A DNA stretch of 64,000 bases from Ramlibacter alkalitolerans (GTDB lineage: Bacteria; Pseudomonadota; Gammaproteobacteria; Burkholderiales; Burkholderiaceae_C). The stretch lies in contig NZ_JAEQND010000017.1 in the NCBI RefSeq assembly GCF_016722765.1, forward strand, positions 1 to 64,000, given 5' to 3'. Of this stretch, positions 18,332 through 26,159 are shown in pieces; within the stretch, counting starts at the first letter, position 1; the number at the start of each line of letters is the position of its first letter. The notes below the pieces were generated by a model. It was given only the letters and a program-made list of their open reading frames with translations. It was not told where the DNA came from and did not search any database. The translations under genes were made by a program, and so were the position numbers.

Positions 18332-19786
18332 TTACCCGAGCACGGCAGCCTGTTCTTCCTCGGCCGCAGCAGCCTCGCGCAGCAGCGCGAACGGTGGCGC
18401 GTCCTTGACCAGCAGCACGCTGCACGGCGCTTCTGCCGCCACGCGTGCGGGGATGGTCGGGATCCAGCGGCGCAGGGCGAGGCCGTGGGTGGCTGCGCCG
18501 ATCACGATCAGCGTCACGTGGTTGGACGCCGCGTACGCCAGCAGCGCGCCGGCCACGTCGTCCGACAGCAGCACGTGGAACGACACCTGGCGGCCATGCA
18601 GGTCGATGCCGCGGCACCACTGGCGCAGCTGCTCGCTGTGGTAGCGGTGCACGGCCGCCTCCTCCACCTGTGGATCGGGATCGACCACGGTCACGCAGGC
18701 GAGCCGGGCACCGGGCCGCAGCCCCAGCGAGCGGCGGGTGGCCTGCCGCAGCCCGTAGAGCACGGCATCGGTGGTGTCGTGGTGCGGCACGGCGACCATC
18801 ACGATCGGCACTTCGTCGATGCGCTCGGTGGGCAGCGGACTCGGCTCGTAGTGCATGCCGGCGGCGCGGATCCAGCGCCGGAACTGGCTGCTGAACGAGG
18901 TGCGGCGCGTGCGCAGGCCGCGCGCGCCGACTTCCACCTGCTGCGGGTTGCCGAGGTCGAAGGCCAGGTGCGCGGCCGAGGGCGGACGGTTGGCGGCGGC
19001 GCTTTCCAGGCAGTGCAGGATGATCTCCTGCAGCCAGGGCGGCACCTCGGGGTTGAGGGCGCGCGGCGGCGACGGATCCATCCACAGCCGCTGGCGCAGC
19101 CCGCCGGTGGTGGCCGGTGCGCCGAAGGGCAGTTCGCCGGTGGCCAGCTCGTACAGCATCACGCCGATGGCGAAGACGTCGCTGCGCGGGTCCCCGCGCA
19201 TGCCCACCACCTGCTCGGGCGCCATCCACGCCGGCGAGCCGATGGCCGGCCGCAGGTCGGCCGCCAGCAGGTCGGGGTAGTGAGCGTGCCAGCTCAGGCC
19301 GAAATCGAGCAGCACGCACGTGCCGTCGGGGCGGAAGATCACGTTGGCGGGTTTCAGGTCCAGGTGCACCGCGTTCTGCCGGTGCAGGCTGTGGGCGGCC
19401 AGCGCGATGGCGCGACCCCAGCGCGCGATGTCGACGGCCGCGGGGCGCGGCTGCAGCGGCGACAGCGCGTCGAGCATCTCCTGCAGCGTGCGGCCCTCGA
19501 TGTATTCGATCACCAGGTAGGGCAGCCGGTGCATGTCGCCGGCGGCGACGAAGCGCGGCACGTGCGGGCCGTGCACCGCCTGCAGCATCTGGTGCTCCAC
19601 CTCGAAGCCGACCAGGTTCTCGGCGCCCTCGCCGCCGCCCATGCGCGGCAGCTTCATCATCATCGGAAAGCCGGGATCGGGGCGGCCGCCGTCGTAGCGC
19701 ACGCGGTAGATCTCGGCCATCGCGCCGGCGTGCACGCGCGGGCCGATCACGAAGCCGTCGATCAGCGATCCCTCTTGCAGTCTCAT
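18332..19786 (-). CDS. Ser/Thr protein kinase fused to a universal stress protein (UspA) domain
   Basis: 484 residues. The first 285 are a Hanks-type kinase: Lys45 in the VAIK position (MMMKLP), Asp143 in HLDLKPANV (the Arg of HRD is Leu, so activation-loop phosphorylation is probably not needed), DFG Asp161 and MAPE at 188-191. Residues about 330-470 form a UspA alpha/beta domain (VPIVMVAVPHHDTTDAVLYG; VIGAATHGLALRRW) with a plausible nucleotide loop. No membrane segment is seen, unlike PknB. The start overlaps the phosphoesterase by 4 bases (ATGA), so a kinase-stress sensor and a phosphatase-fold partner are made together, probably from the FNR-box promoter region at 20569. Confidence 0.85.
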   Translation of the reverse strand: MRLQEGSLIDGFVIGPRVHAGAMAEIYRVRYDGGRPDPGFPMMMKLPRMGGGEGAENLVGFEVEHQMLQAVHGPHVPRFVAAGDMHRLPYLVIEYIEGRTLQEMLDALSPLQPRPAAVDIARWGRAIALAAHSLHRQNAVHLDLKPANVIFRPDGTCVLLDFGLSWHAHYPDLLAADLRPAIGSPAWMAPEQVVGMRGDPRSDVFAIGVMLYELATGELPFGAPATTGGLRQRLWMDPSPPRALNPEVPPWLQEIILHCLESAAANRPPSAAHLAFDLGNPQQVEVGARGLRTRRTSFSSQFRRWIRAAGMHYEPSPLPTERIDEVPIVMVAVPHHDTTDAVLYGLRQATRRSLGLRPGARLACVTVVDPDPQVEEAAVHRYHSEQLRQWCRGIDLHGRQVSFHVLLSDDVAGALLAYAASNHVTLIVIGAATHGLALRRWIPTIPARVAAEAPCSVLLVKDAPPFALLREAAAAEEEQAAVLG

Positions 19787-20535
19787 CGTCCGAGCTCCAG
19801 TCGCATGGCAAAGCTTTCCGGCAGGCCGGCAGCGCGGATGGCGGCCGCGGCGGCCCGATGGTCGTACGCTATGCGGTGGAACGAGAGGCGCGACTGAGGC
19901 AGCTCAAACAGGGCATACATGGCGCGCGGGTCGCCGTCGCGCGGCTGCCCGACGGAGCCGACGATGGCCAGCCAGTTGCGGTGCGCGGCGAGCGGCACCG
20001 GCACGTCCGGCACCGGCGAGAAGGCCATCGGGTGGCCGTCGGCCGCGCGGTAGTAGAGCTGCTGCTGGTGCACGTGCCCGCAGAAGACCTTGCTGGCGCC
20101 CCACTGGCGCTGCGCCGAGCCGAGCGCGCGCCGCACCAGGGCGGGCCGGTCGAGGTACTGCCAGGCCGCCGGCTTGTAGGGATCGGCATGCACCAGCAGG
20201 GCATCGTCGAAGGTGGCGGTGAGCGGCAGGCTGGCGAGGAACTGGAAGTGCTCCGCATCGAGCTGGGCCCGCGTCCAGCCGACGGCGAGCTGTTCGCCGG
20301 TGCCGCCGGTGGCGCTCTCGCCGCGCACCGCGGCGTCGTGGTTGCCGCGCACCACGAGGGCGCCGCGCGCGACCAGCTCCATCACCATCTCCAGCACTTG
20401 CGCGGGCTCGGCCCCGTAGCCCACCAGGTCGCCGAGGAAGGCGTAGTGCGTGGCACCGCTGCGGTGTGCGTGCGCGAGGCAAGCCTGCACGGCGCGCCGG
20501 TTGGCATGCAGGTCCGACAGCAGGGCCAGCTTCAT
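19783..20535 (-). CDS. Metallophosphoesterase (YfcE/diadenosine-tetraphosphatase-like)
   Basis: 250 residues of the calcineurin-like phosphoesterase fold with the dimetal motifs SDLHANRRA, GDLVGYG, RGNHDAA and CGHVHQQ. Compact size and GDLVGYGAEP are typical of bacterial proteins that hydrolyse cyclic or dinucleotide phosphates or dephosphorylate proteins. The ATG at 20535 faces the hemerythrin gene across a 100-base gap that carries an FNR-like box. It is cotranslated with the downstream kinase-Usp fusion and might reverse the action of the kinase; that is inference from order only. Confidence 0.85.
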   Translation of the reverse strand: MKLALLSDLHANRRAVQACLAHAHRSGATHYAFLGDLVGYGAEPAQVLEMVMELVARGALVVRGNHDAAVRGESATGGTGEQLAVGWTRAQLDAEHFQFLASLPLTATFDDALLVHADPYKPAAWQYLDRPALVRRALGSAQRQWGASKVFCGHVHQQQLYYRAADGHPMAFSPVPDVPVPLAAHRNWLAIVGSVGQPRDGDPRAMYALFELPQSRLSFHRIAYDHRAAAAAIRAAGLPESFAMRLELGR

Positions 20536-20568
20536 GGAGCCATATTCTGCCGGGTGCAGAGCCCCTGC

Positions 20569-20582
20569 TTGACGAAGGTCAA
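20569..20582. promoter_or_regulatory. FNR/ANR-type box TTGAC-GAAG-GTCAA
   Basis: A perfectly symmetrical 5-4-5 dyad matching the FNR/ANR consensus TTGAY-N4-RTCAA. It sits between the divergent phosphoesterase-kinase operon (start 20535) and hemerythrin (start 20636). Its centre is about 60 bases before the hemerythrin ATG, which allows a class II position relative to a start site near 20617. Confidence 0.65.
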
Positions 20583-20635
20583 GCTCCCCACCGGCCCCCG
20601 CTCCCAGACTGGAATCAAGCAGTAAGGAGTACAGC

Positions 20636-21205
20636 ATGGAAGCGCAAGAGAGGATCCCCGATACCGTTCCCGCCGCGGAACTGCATGGCCCGGTGAACGA
20701 ATTCCACGGCTCGCACGAGCACATCATCGACGGGTTGCACGCCATGGAGAAGCTGCCGGAGCTGGCGGAGGCGCTGGAGCGGGCGCGCCTGGTCGCCAAT
20801 GCCACGCTGATGCTGTTCGACAAGGTGGTGCACGAGCACCATGCCGACGAGGAGCAGGAGCTGTTCGTTCACGTCCAGAAAAGCTGCACCGACCTGCGCG
20901 AAGGCCATCGCGTGCAGGAGCTGGTGGGGCGCCTCGCGGCCGACCACCGCCGCATCGAGAAGATGTGGCTCAGGATCCGCCCGGCGATCGCGCTGACGGC
21001 GCAGGGCAAGGTGCACGGCGTGCCGGACTTCCGCGCCGAAGTGGCGAAGCTGGTGGAGATCTACCTGGAACATGCGCAGCTGGAGGAAGAAGTCTTCCTG
21101 CCGCTGGCCGACGCCATCCTGGCCCGCGACGCCAACCACCTGGCCGCCCTCGACGTGGCCCTGCACCTGCGCCACGCCCCGCCGCTGCGGGGGGCGTACG
21201 TGTAG
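20636..21205 (+). CDS. Hemerythrin-domain protein
   Basis: A 189-residue four-helix HHE protein expected to bind O2 or NO at a di-iron centre. Candidate iron ligands are seen in NEFHGSHEHII, VVHEHHADEEQELF, AADHRRIEK and YLEHAQLEEEVFLPL. AAGGAG precedes the ATG. There is no output domain, so storage, scavenging or sensing of O2 or NO is the likely job. The upstream FNR-type box and the divergent phosphoesterase/kinase-Usp operon suggest a low-oxygen stress locus. A long hairpin element follows its stop. Confidence 0.85.
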   Translation: MEAQERIPDTVPAAELHGPVNEFHGSHEHIIDGLHAMEKLPELAEALERARLVANATLMLFDKVVHEHHADEEQELFVHVQKSCTDLREGHRVQELVGRLAADHRRIEKMWLRIRPAIALTAQGKVHGVPDFRAEVAKLVEIYLEHAQLEEEVFLPLADAILARDANHLAALDVALHLRHAPPLRGAYV

Positions 21206-21240
21206 GGGGAAAGCCGGACAACCAGACAACCAGACAGCCA

Positions 21241-21339
21241 GAACGCAGAAGCCGCAAAAGTTACGCAAAAGCCGCAAAAGGGACCTCCTTCAATGGATCC
21301 CTTTTGCGGTCTTTGCGTACTTTTGCGGCTTCTGCGTTC
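21241..21339. repeat. CGCAAAAG long-hairpin element, copy 1
   Basis: An almost perfect inverted repeat with arms of about 42 bases. The left arm begins GAACGCAGAAGCCGCAAAAG, the right ends CTTTTGCGGCTTCTGCGTTC, with a loop of about 14 bases. Inside each arm the words CGCAAAAG and CCGCAAAAG are repeated. It lies between convergent hemerythrin and cytochrome genes. Related copies are at 43780 and 63417. It may act as a terminator. Confidence 0.85.
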
Positions 21340-21388
21340 AAGGTCTCCGATTTCCGGTTCCCGGTTCCCGGTTCCCGGCTTCCGGTGC

Positions 21389-22033
21389 CTACCACCACTG
21401 CTGCTGCCCCGGCTGCGGGACCGAGTGGCAGCGTTCGCAGGTGAACATCGCGCTGAAGGCCACCTTGGCGTGGCAGGTGCCGCAGGATTCGCCGGCCAGG
21501 ATCTTCGGCATGGTGGTCGGGTTCGCGCCGGCCCTGGGCACGAACAGGCCGTCATGGCAGTTCGCGCACGCCAGCCACTGCGTGTGCGCGCCATGCGGGA
21601 ACTTCACGTACGGCATCTGCGCCGTGTTCTTCATCAGGACGTCCAGCTCCAGCAGCTGCATGCGCTCCTGGTCACCCCGCACCGAGGCCCGCGGCTGGAT
21701 CAGGCCTTCGCGCAGCGCGCGCACCCAGTCCGGCTTGCCGCGCGCGTCGGCCGGCAGCGCGGAGAACGCATCCCTGGGCTGCTGCAGCTTCGCGGCGTCG
21801 GGGTTCCGAGGATCCAGCACCGGCGCCGGCGGCGCGTCGGTGGGCGGCTCCGGCAGCGCGCCGAACAGGTCCTGCGGCCACTCGGGCAGGCCGCCCTGCG
21901 CCTGCTGTGGCGCACGGCCGTCCTGGGCCACCGCGACGCCGACGATCGCCAGCGCGCCCGCCACGAGCGCTGCAGCGGCGGCCAGCGCGCGCGTGCGCTT
22001 CAGAAAGACGAAATCCTGCAGGGCGTGAGCCAT
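21389..22033 (-). CDS. Exported triheme c-type cytochrome
   Basis: 214 residues with an N-terminal membrane/signal segment (about 13-36, KRTRALAAAAALVAG...) and three CxxCH heme-attachment sites at Cys156-His160, Cys184-His188 and Cys199-His203. The C-terminal pattern resembles the c(7)-type triheme domain (FPHGAHTQWLACANCH), where conserved His residues serve as distal ligands. It would carry electrons in the periplasm. The start at 22033 has a weak ribosome site; no better in-frame ATG exists before the signal. It lies just downstream of dctA on the same strand (gap 43 bases) and is convergent with hemerythrin. Confidence 0.8.
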   Translation of the reverse strand: MAHALQDFVFLKRTRALAAAAALVAGALAIVGVAVAQDGRAPQQAQGGLPEWPQDLFGALPEPPTDAPPAPVLDPRNPDAAKLQQPRDAFSALPADARGKPDWVRALREGLIQPRASVRGDQERMQLLELDVLMKNTAQMPYVKFPHGAHTQWLACANCHDGLFVPRAGANPTTMPKILAGESCGTCHAKVAFSAMFTCERCHSVPQPGQQQWW

Positions 22034-22076
22034 GCAGGATTCTGGTGCGGCCCGTGCGGGCCGCGATTGCCGAAGG

Positions 22077-23447
22077 TCAATTCGCCACGGGCGCGGGCAG
22101 GGTCGTGCCGGGCATGTGTTCGGTCTTGGCATCGAGCACCACTTCCGGCTCGTCCACTTCCAGCGCGCTCGGGTGCGACAGGTGCTGCGCGAGCCGCTCC
22201 GTGTCGAGGTCGCCCGTCCAGCGCGCCACCACCAGCGTGGCCACCGCATTGCCGACCAGGTTGGTCAGCGCGCGCGCTTCGGACATGAAGCGGTCGATGC
22301 CGAGGATCAGCGCCAGGCCCGCGACCGGCACGTTGCCCACCGCGGAGAGCGTGGCCGCCAGCACGATGAAGCCGCTGCCGGTGATGCCGGCGGCGCCCTT
22401 GGAGGTGAGCAGCAGCACGGCCAGCAGCGTGATCTGCTGCATGATCGACAGCGGGGTGTCGGTCGCCTGCGCGATGAACACGGCGGCCATCGTCAGGTAG
22501 ATCGAGGTGCCATCGAGGTTGAAGGAGTAGCCGGTCGGGATCACCAGGCCGACGGTGCTCTTCTTCGCGCCCAGGTTCTCCATCTTCTCCATGATGCGCG
22601 GCAGCACGGACTCGGAAGAGGACGTGCCCAGCACGATCAGGAGTTCTTCCTTGATGTACTTGACCAGCTTCCAGACCGAGAAGCCGTGCAGGCGAGCGAT
22701 CGTGCCCAGCACCACGAACACGAACAGCAGGCAGGTCAGGTAGAACGCACCCATCAGCTTGCCGAGGGAGAACAGCGAGCCGACGCCGTACTTGCCGATC
22801 GTGAAGGCCATCGCGCCGAACGCGCCGATCGGGGCCACCTTCATGATGAAGCCGATGATCGTGAACAGCACGTGCGAGGTCTTCTCGATGAAGTCGAACA
22901 CCAGCGTGCCGCGGCCTCCGAAGCGATGCAGCGCGAAGCCGAACATCACGGAGATCAGCAGCACCTGCAGGATCTCGCCCTTGGCGAAGGCGTCGAACAC
23001 CGTCGTCGGGATCACGCCCAGGAGGAAGTCCACCGTGGTGCCGATCTTGCCGGGGCCCGTGTAGGCGGCGATGCCCTTGGTGTCCAGCGTGGCCGGGTTC
23101 ACGTTCATGCCGGCGCCCGGCTGCAGCACGTTCACCACCACCAGGCCGATGATCAGCGCGATCGTGCTGACCACCTCGAAGTACAGGAGCGCGAGGCCGC
23201 CGGTCTTGCCGACCTTCTTCATGTCCTCCATGCCCGCGATGCCGATCACCACCGTGCAGAAGATGATCGGGGCGATCATCATCTTGATCAGCTTGATGAA
23301 GCCGTCACCGAGGGGCTTCATCTCCGTGCCCAGCGCGGGGTAGAAATTCCCGAGGAGCACGCCGGCGATGACGGCGCAGATCACCTGGAAATACAGCGAG
23401 CGATACAGCGGCTTGCGCGCTTTCGCTTCGAAGGTGGAAGGGAGCAT
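22077..23447 (-). CDS. dctA: C4-dicarboxylate transporter DctA
   Basis: 456 residues of the dicarboxylate/amino acid:cation symporter family (DAACS), moving succinate, fumarate and malate with protons or sodium across the inner membrane. Visible are the multi-helix N-terminal scaffold, the serine-rich hairpin LGTSSSESVLPRIMEKM, the NLDGTSIY transport motif and the second hairpin LTSKGAAGITGSGF. The ATG at 23447 with CAGGAA before it gives the standard N-terminus (FEAKARKPLYRSLYFQV); the frame is open 30 codons further up without support. Two palindromes upstream (23506 and 23525) are candidate operators. No DctBD sensor pair is in the window. Confidence 0.93.
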   Translation of the reverse strand: MLPSTFEAKARKPLYRSLYFQVICAVIAGVLLGNFYPALGTEMKPLGDGFIKLIKMMIAPIIFCTVVIGIAGMEDMKKVGKTGGLALLYFEVVSTIALIIGLVVVNVLQPGAGMNVNPATLDTKGIAAYTGPGKIGTTVDFLLGVIPTTVFDAFAKGEILQVLLISVMFGFALHRFGGRGTLVFDFIEKTSHVLFTIIGFIMKVAPIGAFGAMAFTIGKYGVGSLFSLGKLMGAFYLTCLLFVFVVLGTIARLHGFSVWKLVKYIKEELLIVLGTSSSESVLPRIMEKMENLGAKKSTVGLVIPTGYSFNLDGTSIYLTMAAVFIAQATDTPLSIMQQITLLAVLLLTSKGAAGITGSGFIVLAATLSAVGNVPVAGLALILGIDRFMSEARALTNLVGNAVATLVVARWTGDLDTERLAQHLSHPSALEVDEPEVVLDAKTEHMPGTTLPAPVAN

Positions 23448-23505
23448 GGTGGTTCCTGGCTGCGTGAAGATGGCGAACTTTAGGTACCCCGGGAAATCCC
23501 TGATA

Positions 23506-23521
23506 TTGTGGGTTCCCACAA
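23506..23521. promoter_or_regulatory. Palindrome TTGTGGG-TT-CCCACAA upstream of dctA
   Basis: A perfect 7-bp inverted repeat around a TT centre, 59 bases upstream of the dctA ATG. The TTGT...ACAA ends resemble sites of FCD-type GntR regulators, but no GntR gene is adjacent. Confidence 0.5.
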
Positions 23522-23523
23522 CC

Positions 23524-23541
23524 TTGAGTTGCATCAACTCA
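23524..23541. promoter_or_regulatory. Inverted repeat TGAGTTG-CAT-CAACTCA; also an imperfect FNR-like box
   Basis: A 17-bp perfect dyad at 23525-23541 lies next to the previous palindrome. Read as TTGAG-TTGC-ATCAA (23524-23537) it differs from the FNR consensus at one base. It lies between dctA and the small gene at 23572 and could act on dctA. Confidence 0.45.
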
Positions 23542-23571
23542 GCCGCTGCCGCCTCCGCACGGCGCTTGAAC

Positions 23572-23853
23572 TCACGCAGCCGCAGGCAGCTCCCGCGGTG
23601 GCTCCGTCGGCTTCTGGAACACGACCTGGCCGGAGTCGACGTGGATCACCTGGATGGCGGCGCCGGGCTCGGTGCGGCTCTTGGCCGCGAGCGAGACGGC
23701 AACGCAGCGGTGGGCCACCTCGAGTTCGCGTTCGCCCGGTTTCGGCCACAGTGCGCCCCAGATCGGCGCGTTGCTGCGGATGCGGTAGCCCACCGGCTCC
23801 GGGCACTTGCGACGGGACGAGCCCAGGCACAGGTCTCCATTGCAGATTTCCAT
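23572..23853 (-). CDS. Small protein of unknown function
   Basis: 93 residues from the ATG at 23853, which has an excellent GGAGGAGA site. The frame is open another 38 codons upstream, but that part reads as random and contains the A10 tract (plus-strand T run at 23868-23877). The product has three cysteines near the N-terminus (MEICNGDLCLGSSRRKC), a Trp/Pro-rich middle (NAPIWGALWPKP) and a C-terminal strand-like segment (GAAIQVIHVDSGQVVF). I recognise no family. It lies between dctA and the FNR box at 23967, to which it is oriented downstream, so oxygen control is possible. Confidence 0.65.
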   Translation of the reverse strand: MEICNGDLCLGSSRRKCPEPVGYRIRSNAPIWGALWPKPGERELEVAHRCVAVSLAAKSRTEPGAAIQVIHVDSGQVVFQKPTEPPRELPAAA

Positions 23854-23966
23854 GTCTCCTCCAATGCTTTTTTTTTTCGGCGCCGGCAAGCATAGGGCCG
23901 CGCAGCCGGCAATCGGCCGGACGAGCCGCGGGCAGGCGGGCGCCGACCATGCTTCGTCATCGTTCA

Positions 23967-23980
23967 TTGATCTGGATCAA
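23967..23980. promoter_or_regulatory. Consensus FNR/ANR box TTGAT-CTGG-ATCAA
   Basis: An exact match to the FNR consensus TTGAT-N4-ATCAA. It sits 110 bases before the alpha/beta hydrolase (plus strand) and 113 bases before the small gene at 23853 (minus strand), so either or both could be controlled. Confidence 0.75.
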
Positions 23981-24090
23981 GGATAGTCAGCCGCCCGCTC
24001 TCGCTAGCAAACCCGCATTCCCATGCCCGGCGCCGGCTCCCAGAATGGCCCCGCCCCATCAACGCACAAGCAACAAGGAGTGGCTCAGGC

Positions 24091-25005
24091 ATGGCAGAAG
24101 TGAAGTGGACCGGCGGCACCGAACACTGGACGAACAAGGGCGAGGTGCGGCTGTTCCTGTGGAACAAGAAGGCCGCCGCGGGGGTGCCGCACCGCGGCAC
24201 GCTCTTCTTCGTGCACGGCTCCTCGATGGCCTCGCAGCCCACCTTCGACCTGCAGGTGCCGGGCCGCCCCTTCTCCTCGGCGATGGACTGGTTCGCGGCC
24301 CAGGGCTACGACACCTGGACGATGGACAACGAAGGCTACGGCCGCTCCGGCAAGGACCGCCCGGTCAACGCCGACATCGGCAACGGCGCCGATGACCTGG
24401 AGGCCGGCAGCGACTACGTGCTCAAGGCGACCGGGGCGAAGAACCTGCTGATGTACGGCATCTCCTCGGGCGCGCTCAAGGCCGCCCTGTTCGCGCAGCG
24501 CCATCCGGAGCGGGTGGCGAAGCTGGCGCTCGACGCCTTCGTGTGGACCGGCGAAGGCAGCCCCACGCTGGAGCAGCGGCGCAAGAAGCTGCCGGAGTTC
24601 CAGGCGAAGAACCGGCGGCCCATCGACCGCGCCTTCGTGCACAGCATCTTCAACCGCGACCACCCGGGCACCGCGGACGAGGCAACCATCGAAGCCTTCG
24701 CCGACGCCATCCTCACGCTGGATTCCTCGATGCCCACCGGCACCTACGTCGACATGTGCTCGAAGCTGCCGCTGGTGGACCCGCAGCAGATCAAGGTGCC
24801 GACCATCGTGCTGCGGGGCGAATTCGACGGCATCGCCAGCATCGAGGACCTGCTGGCCTTCTTCGCCAAGCTGCCGCATCCTAACAAGCAGTTCTCGGTG
24901 ATGGAAGGCATCTCGCATGCGAGCTTCCAGCAGAAGAACTACATGAACGTGTACCACCTCCTGCATGCGTTCTACACGCTGCAGGAGCCCGTCTACAGGG
25001 GGTGA
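24091..25005 (+). CDS. Alpha/beta hydrolase
   Basis: 304 residues without a signal peptide. The catalytic triad can be read: nucleophile Ser in GISSGALKA, Asp in RGEFDGIAS, His in GISHASFQQ; FVHGSS forms the oxyanion loop. AAGGAG lies 13 bases before the ATG. Esterases, lactonases or C-C hydrolases of this kind act on small esters. The gene is followed after 4 bases by a Bug receptor gene, so the pair may import and hydrolyse the same compound. A consensus FNR box lies upstream. Substrate unknown. Confidence 0.83.
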   Translation: MAEVKWTGGTEHWTNKGEVRLFLWNKKAAAGVPHRGTLFFVHGSSMASQPTFDLQVPGRPFSSAMDWFAAQGYDTWTMDNEGYGRSGKDRPVNADIGNGADDLEAGSDYVLKATGAKNLLMYGISSGALKAALFAQRHPERVAKLALDAFVWTGEGSPTLEQRRKKLPEFQAKNRRPIDRAFVHSIFNRDHPGTADEATIEAFADAILTLDSSMPTGTYVDMCSKLPLVDPQQIKVPTIVLRGEFDGIASIEDLLAFFAKLPHPNKQFSVMEGISHASFQQKNYMNVYHLLHAFYTLQEPVYRG

Positions 25006-25009
25006 AGCC

Positions 25010-25984
25010 ATGCGCTGCGTGTTCGGTTCCCTGGTGCTCGGTGCCGCGCTCGCGACGGCGGGCCTCCCGGTCTTCGCGCAGCAGCAGGCGTGGCCCGCGC
25101 GCCCGGTCAAGCTGATCGTGCCCTTCGCGCCGGGCGGCTTCACGGACGTGACGGCACGCATCCTGGGGCAGAAGCTGTCGCAGGCCCTCGGCCAGCAGTT
25201 CGTGATCGAGAACAAGCCGGGCGCCGGTTCCACCATCGGCAGCGAACTGGTGGCGAAGTCGCCGCCGGACGGCTACACGCTGCTGATGGTCTCCAGCACG
25301 CACGTGATCAGCCCCTGGCTGTACAAGAACCTGCCTTATGACCCGGTCAAGAGCTTCACCGTCGTTGGCAAGCTGGTGGAGTCGCCCTACGTGCTGCTGG
25401 TGCACCCCAAGGTGCAGGCGAAGAACGTGCAGGAGTTCATCGCGCTGGCCAAGTCGCATCCCGAGGCGATCCACTACGCCTCCTCCGGCAACGGCAGCGC
25501 GCAGCACCTCATGGGCGGCCTGTTCGTGTCCATGACGGGCGCGCCGCTCAAGCACGTGCCTTACCGCGGAAGCAACGGCGCCGCGCAGGACCTCGTGGCC
25601 GGCGTGGTCGAAAGCAGCTTCGCCGGCGTGCCCAACGCGCTGGCGCAGGTGCCCAACGGCCGCCTCAAGGCACTGGCCGTCACCACCGGCAAGCGGGCCC
25701 CGCAACTGCCGGACGTGCCGACGCTGGAAGAAGCGGGCGTGAAGGGCTATGACGCCTCGGTGTGGCTCGCCCTGCTCGGTCCCGCGGGCATGCCCAAGGA
25801 CATCGTGCACAAGCTGAATGCGGAGGTCGGCCGGCTGATGGCCGATCCCGAGACGAAGAAGGCGCTGTTCGAAGCCGGCGTCGAACCCACGCCCTCGAGC
25901 CCCGAGGAGATGGCGCAGTACCTGCAGCAGGAACTCGCGCGCTGGGGGAAGGTGGTGAAGGACGCGGATATCCGGTTGGAGTGA
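25010..25984 (+). CDS. Bug-type (TctC) periplasmic solute receptor
   Basis: 324 residues with a signal peptide (MRCVFGSLVLGAALATAGLP then VFAQQ) and the Bug signatures WPARPVKLIVPFAPGGFTDV, ENKPGAGSTIGSELVAKSPP and the PYRGSNGAAQDLVAG strand. It is translated 4 bases after the alpha/beta hydrolase and the two form an operon. An in-frame ATG at 24965 lies inside the hydrolase and is unlikely. Ligand unknown; no TctAB pair nearby. The 175 bases after it (25985-26159) hold nothing I can identify. Confidence 0.88.
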   Translation: MRCVFGSLVLGAALATAGLPVFAQQQAWPARPVKLIVPFAPGGFTDVTARILGQKLSQALGQQFVIENKPGAGSTIGSELVAKSPPDGYTLLMVSSTHVISPWLYKNLPYDPVKSFTVVGKLVESPYVLLVHPKVQAKNVQEFIALAKSHPEAIHYASSGNGSAQHLMGGLFVSMTGAPLKHVPYRGSNGAAQDLVAGVVESSFAGVPNALAQVPNGRLKALAVTTGKRAPQLPDVPTLEEAGVKGYDASVWLALLGPAGMPKDIVHKLNAEVGRLMADPETKKALFEAGVEPTPSSPEEMAQYLQQELARWGKVVKDADIRLE

Positions 25985-26159
25985 GGGGGCGAGGGCGCGG
26001 GCGCGAAGCACTCCGTCTTCGTCAACCGCGCCCGCAACAAGTCCTCCACTGTTCCCATACGTCTCGCGGCGCAATGCCGCTGCGCGCCGGTCAACTCCGA
26101 CTGATAGAGACCGCAATGGTCCGTCGCGCTGCCACGAGACAGCAAGCACCCCCGGCCTG

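Noticed and set aside
25985..26159. Open frames in the gap after the Bug gene at 25010
   Set aside because: Short frames on both strands read as arginine/cysteine-rich shadow sequence without start sites or motifs; I see no gene there.
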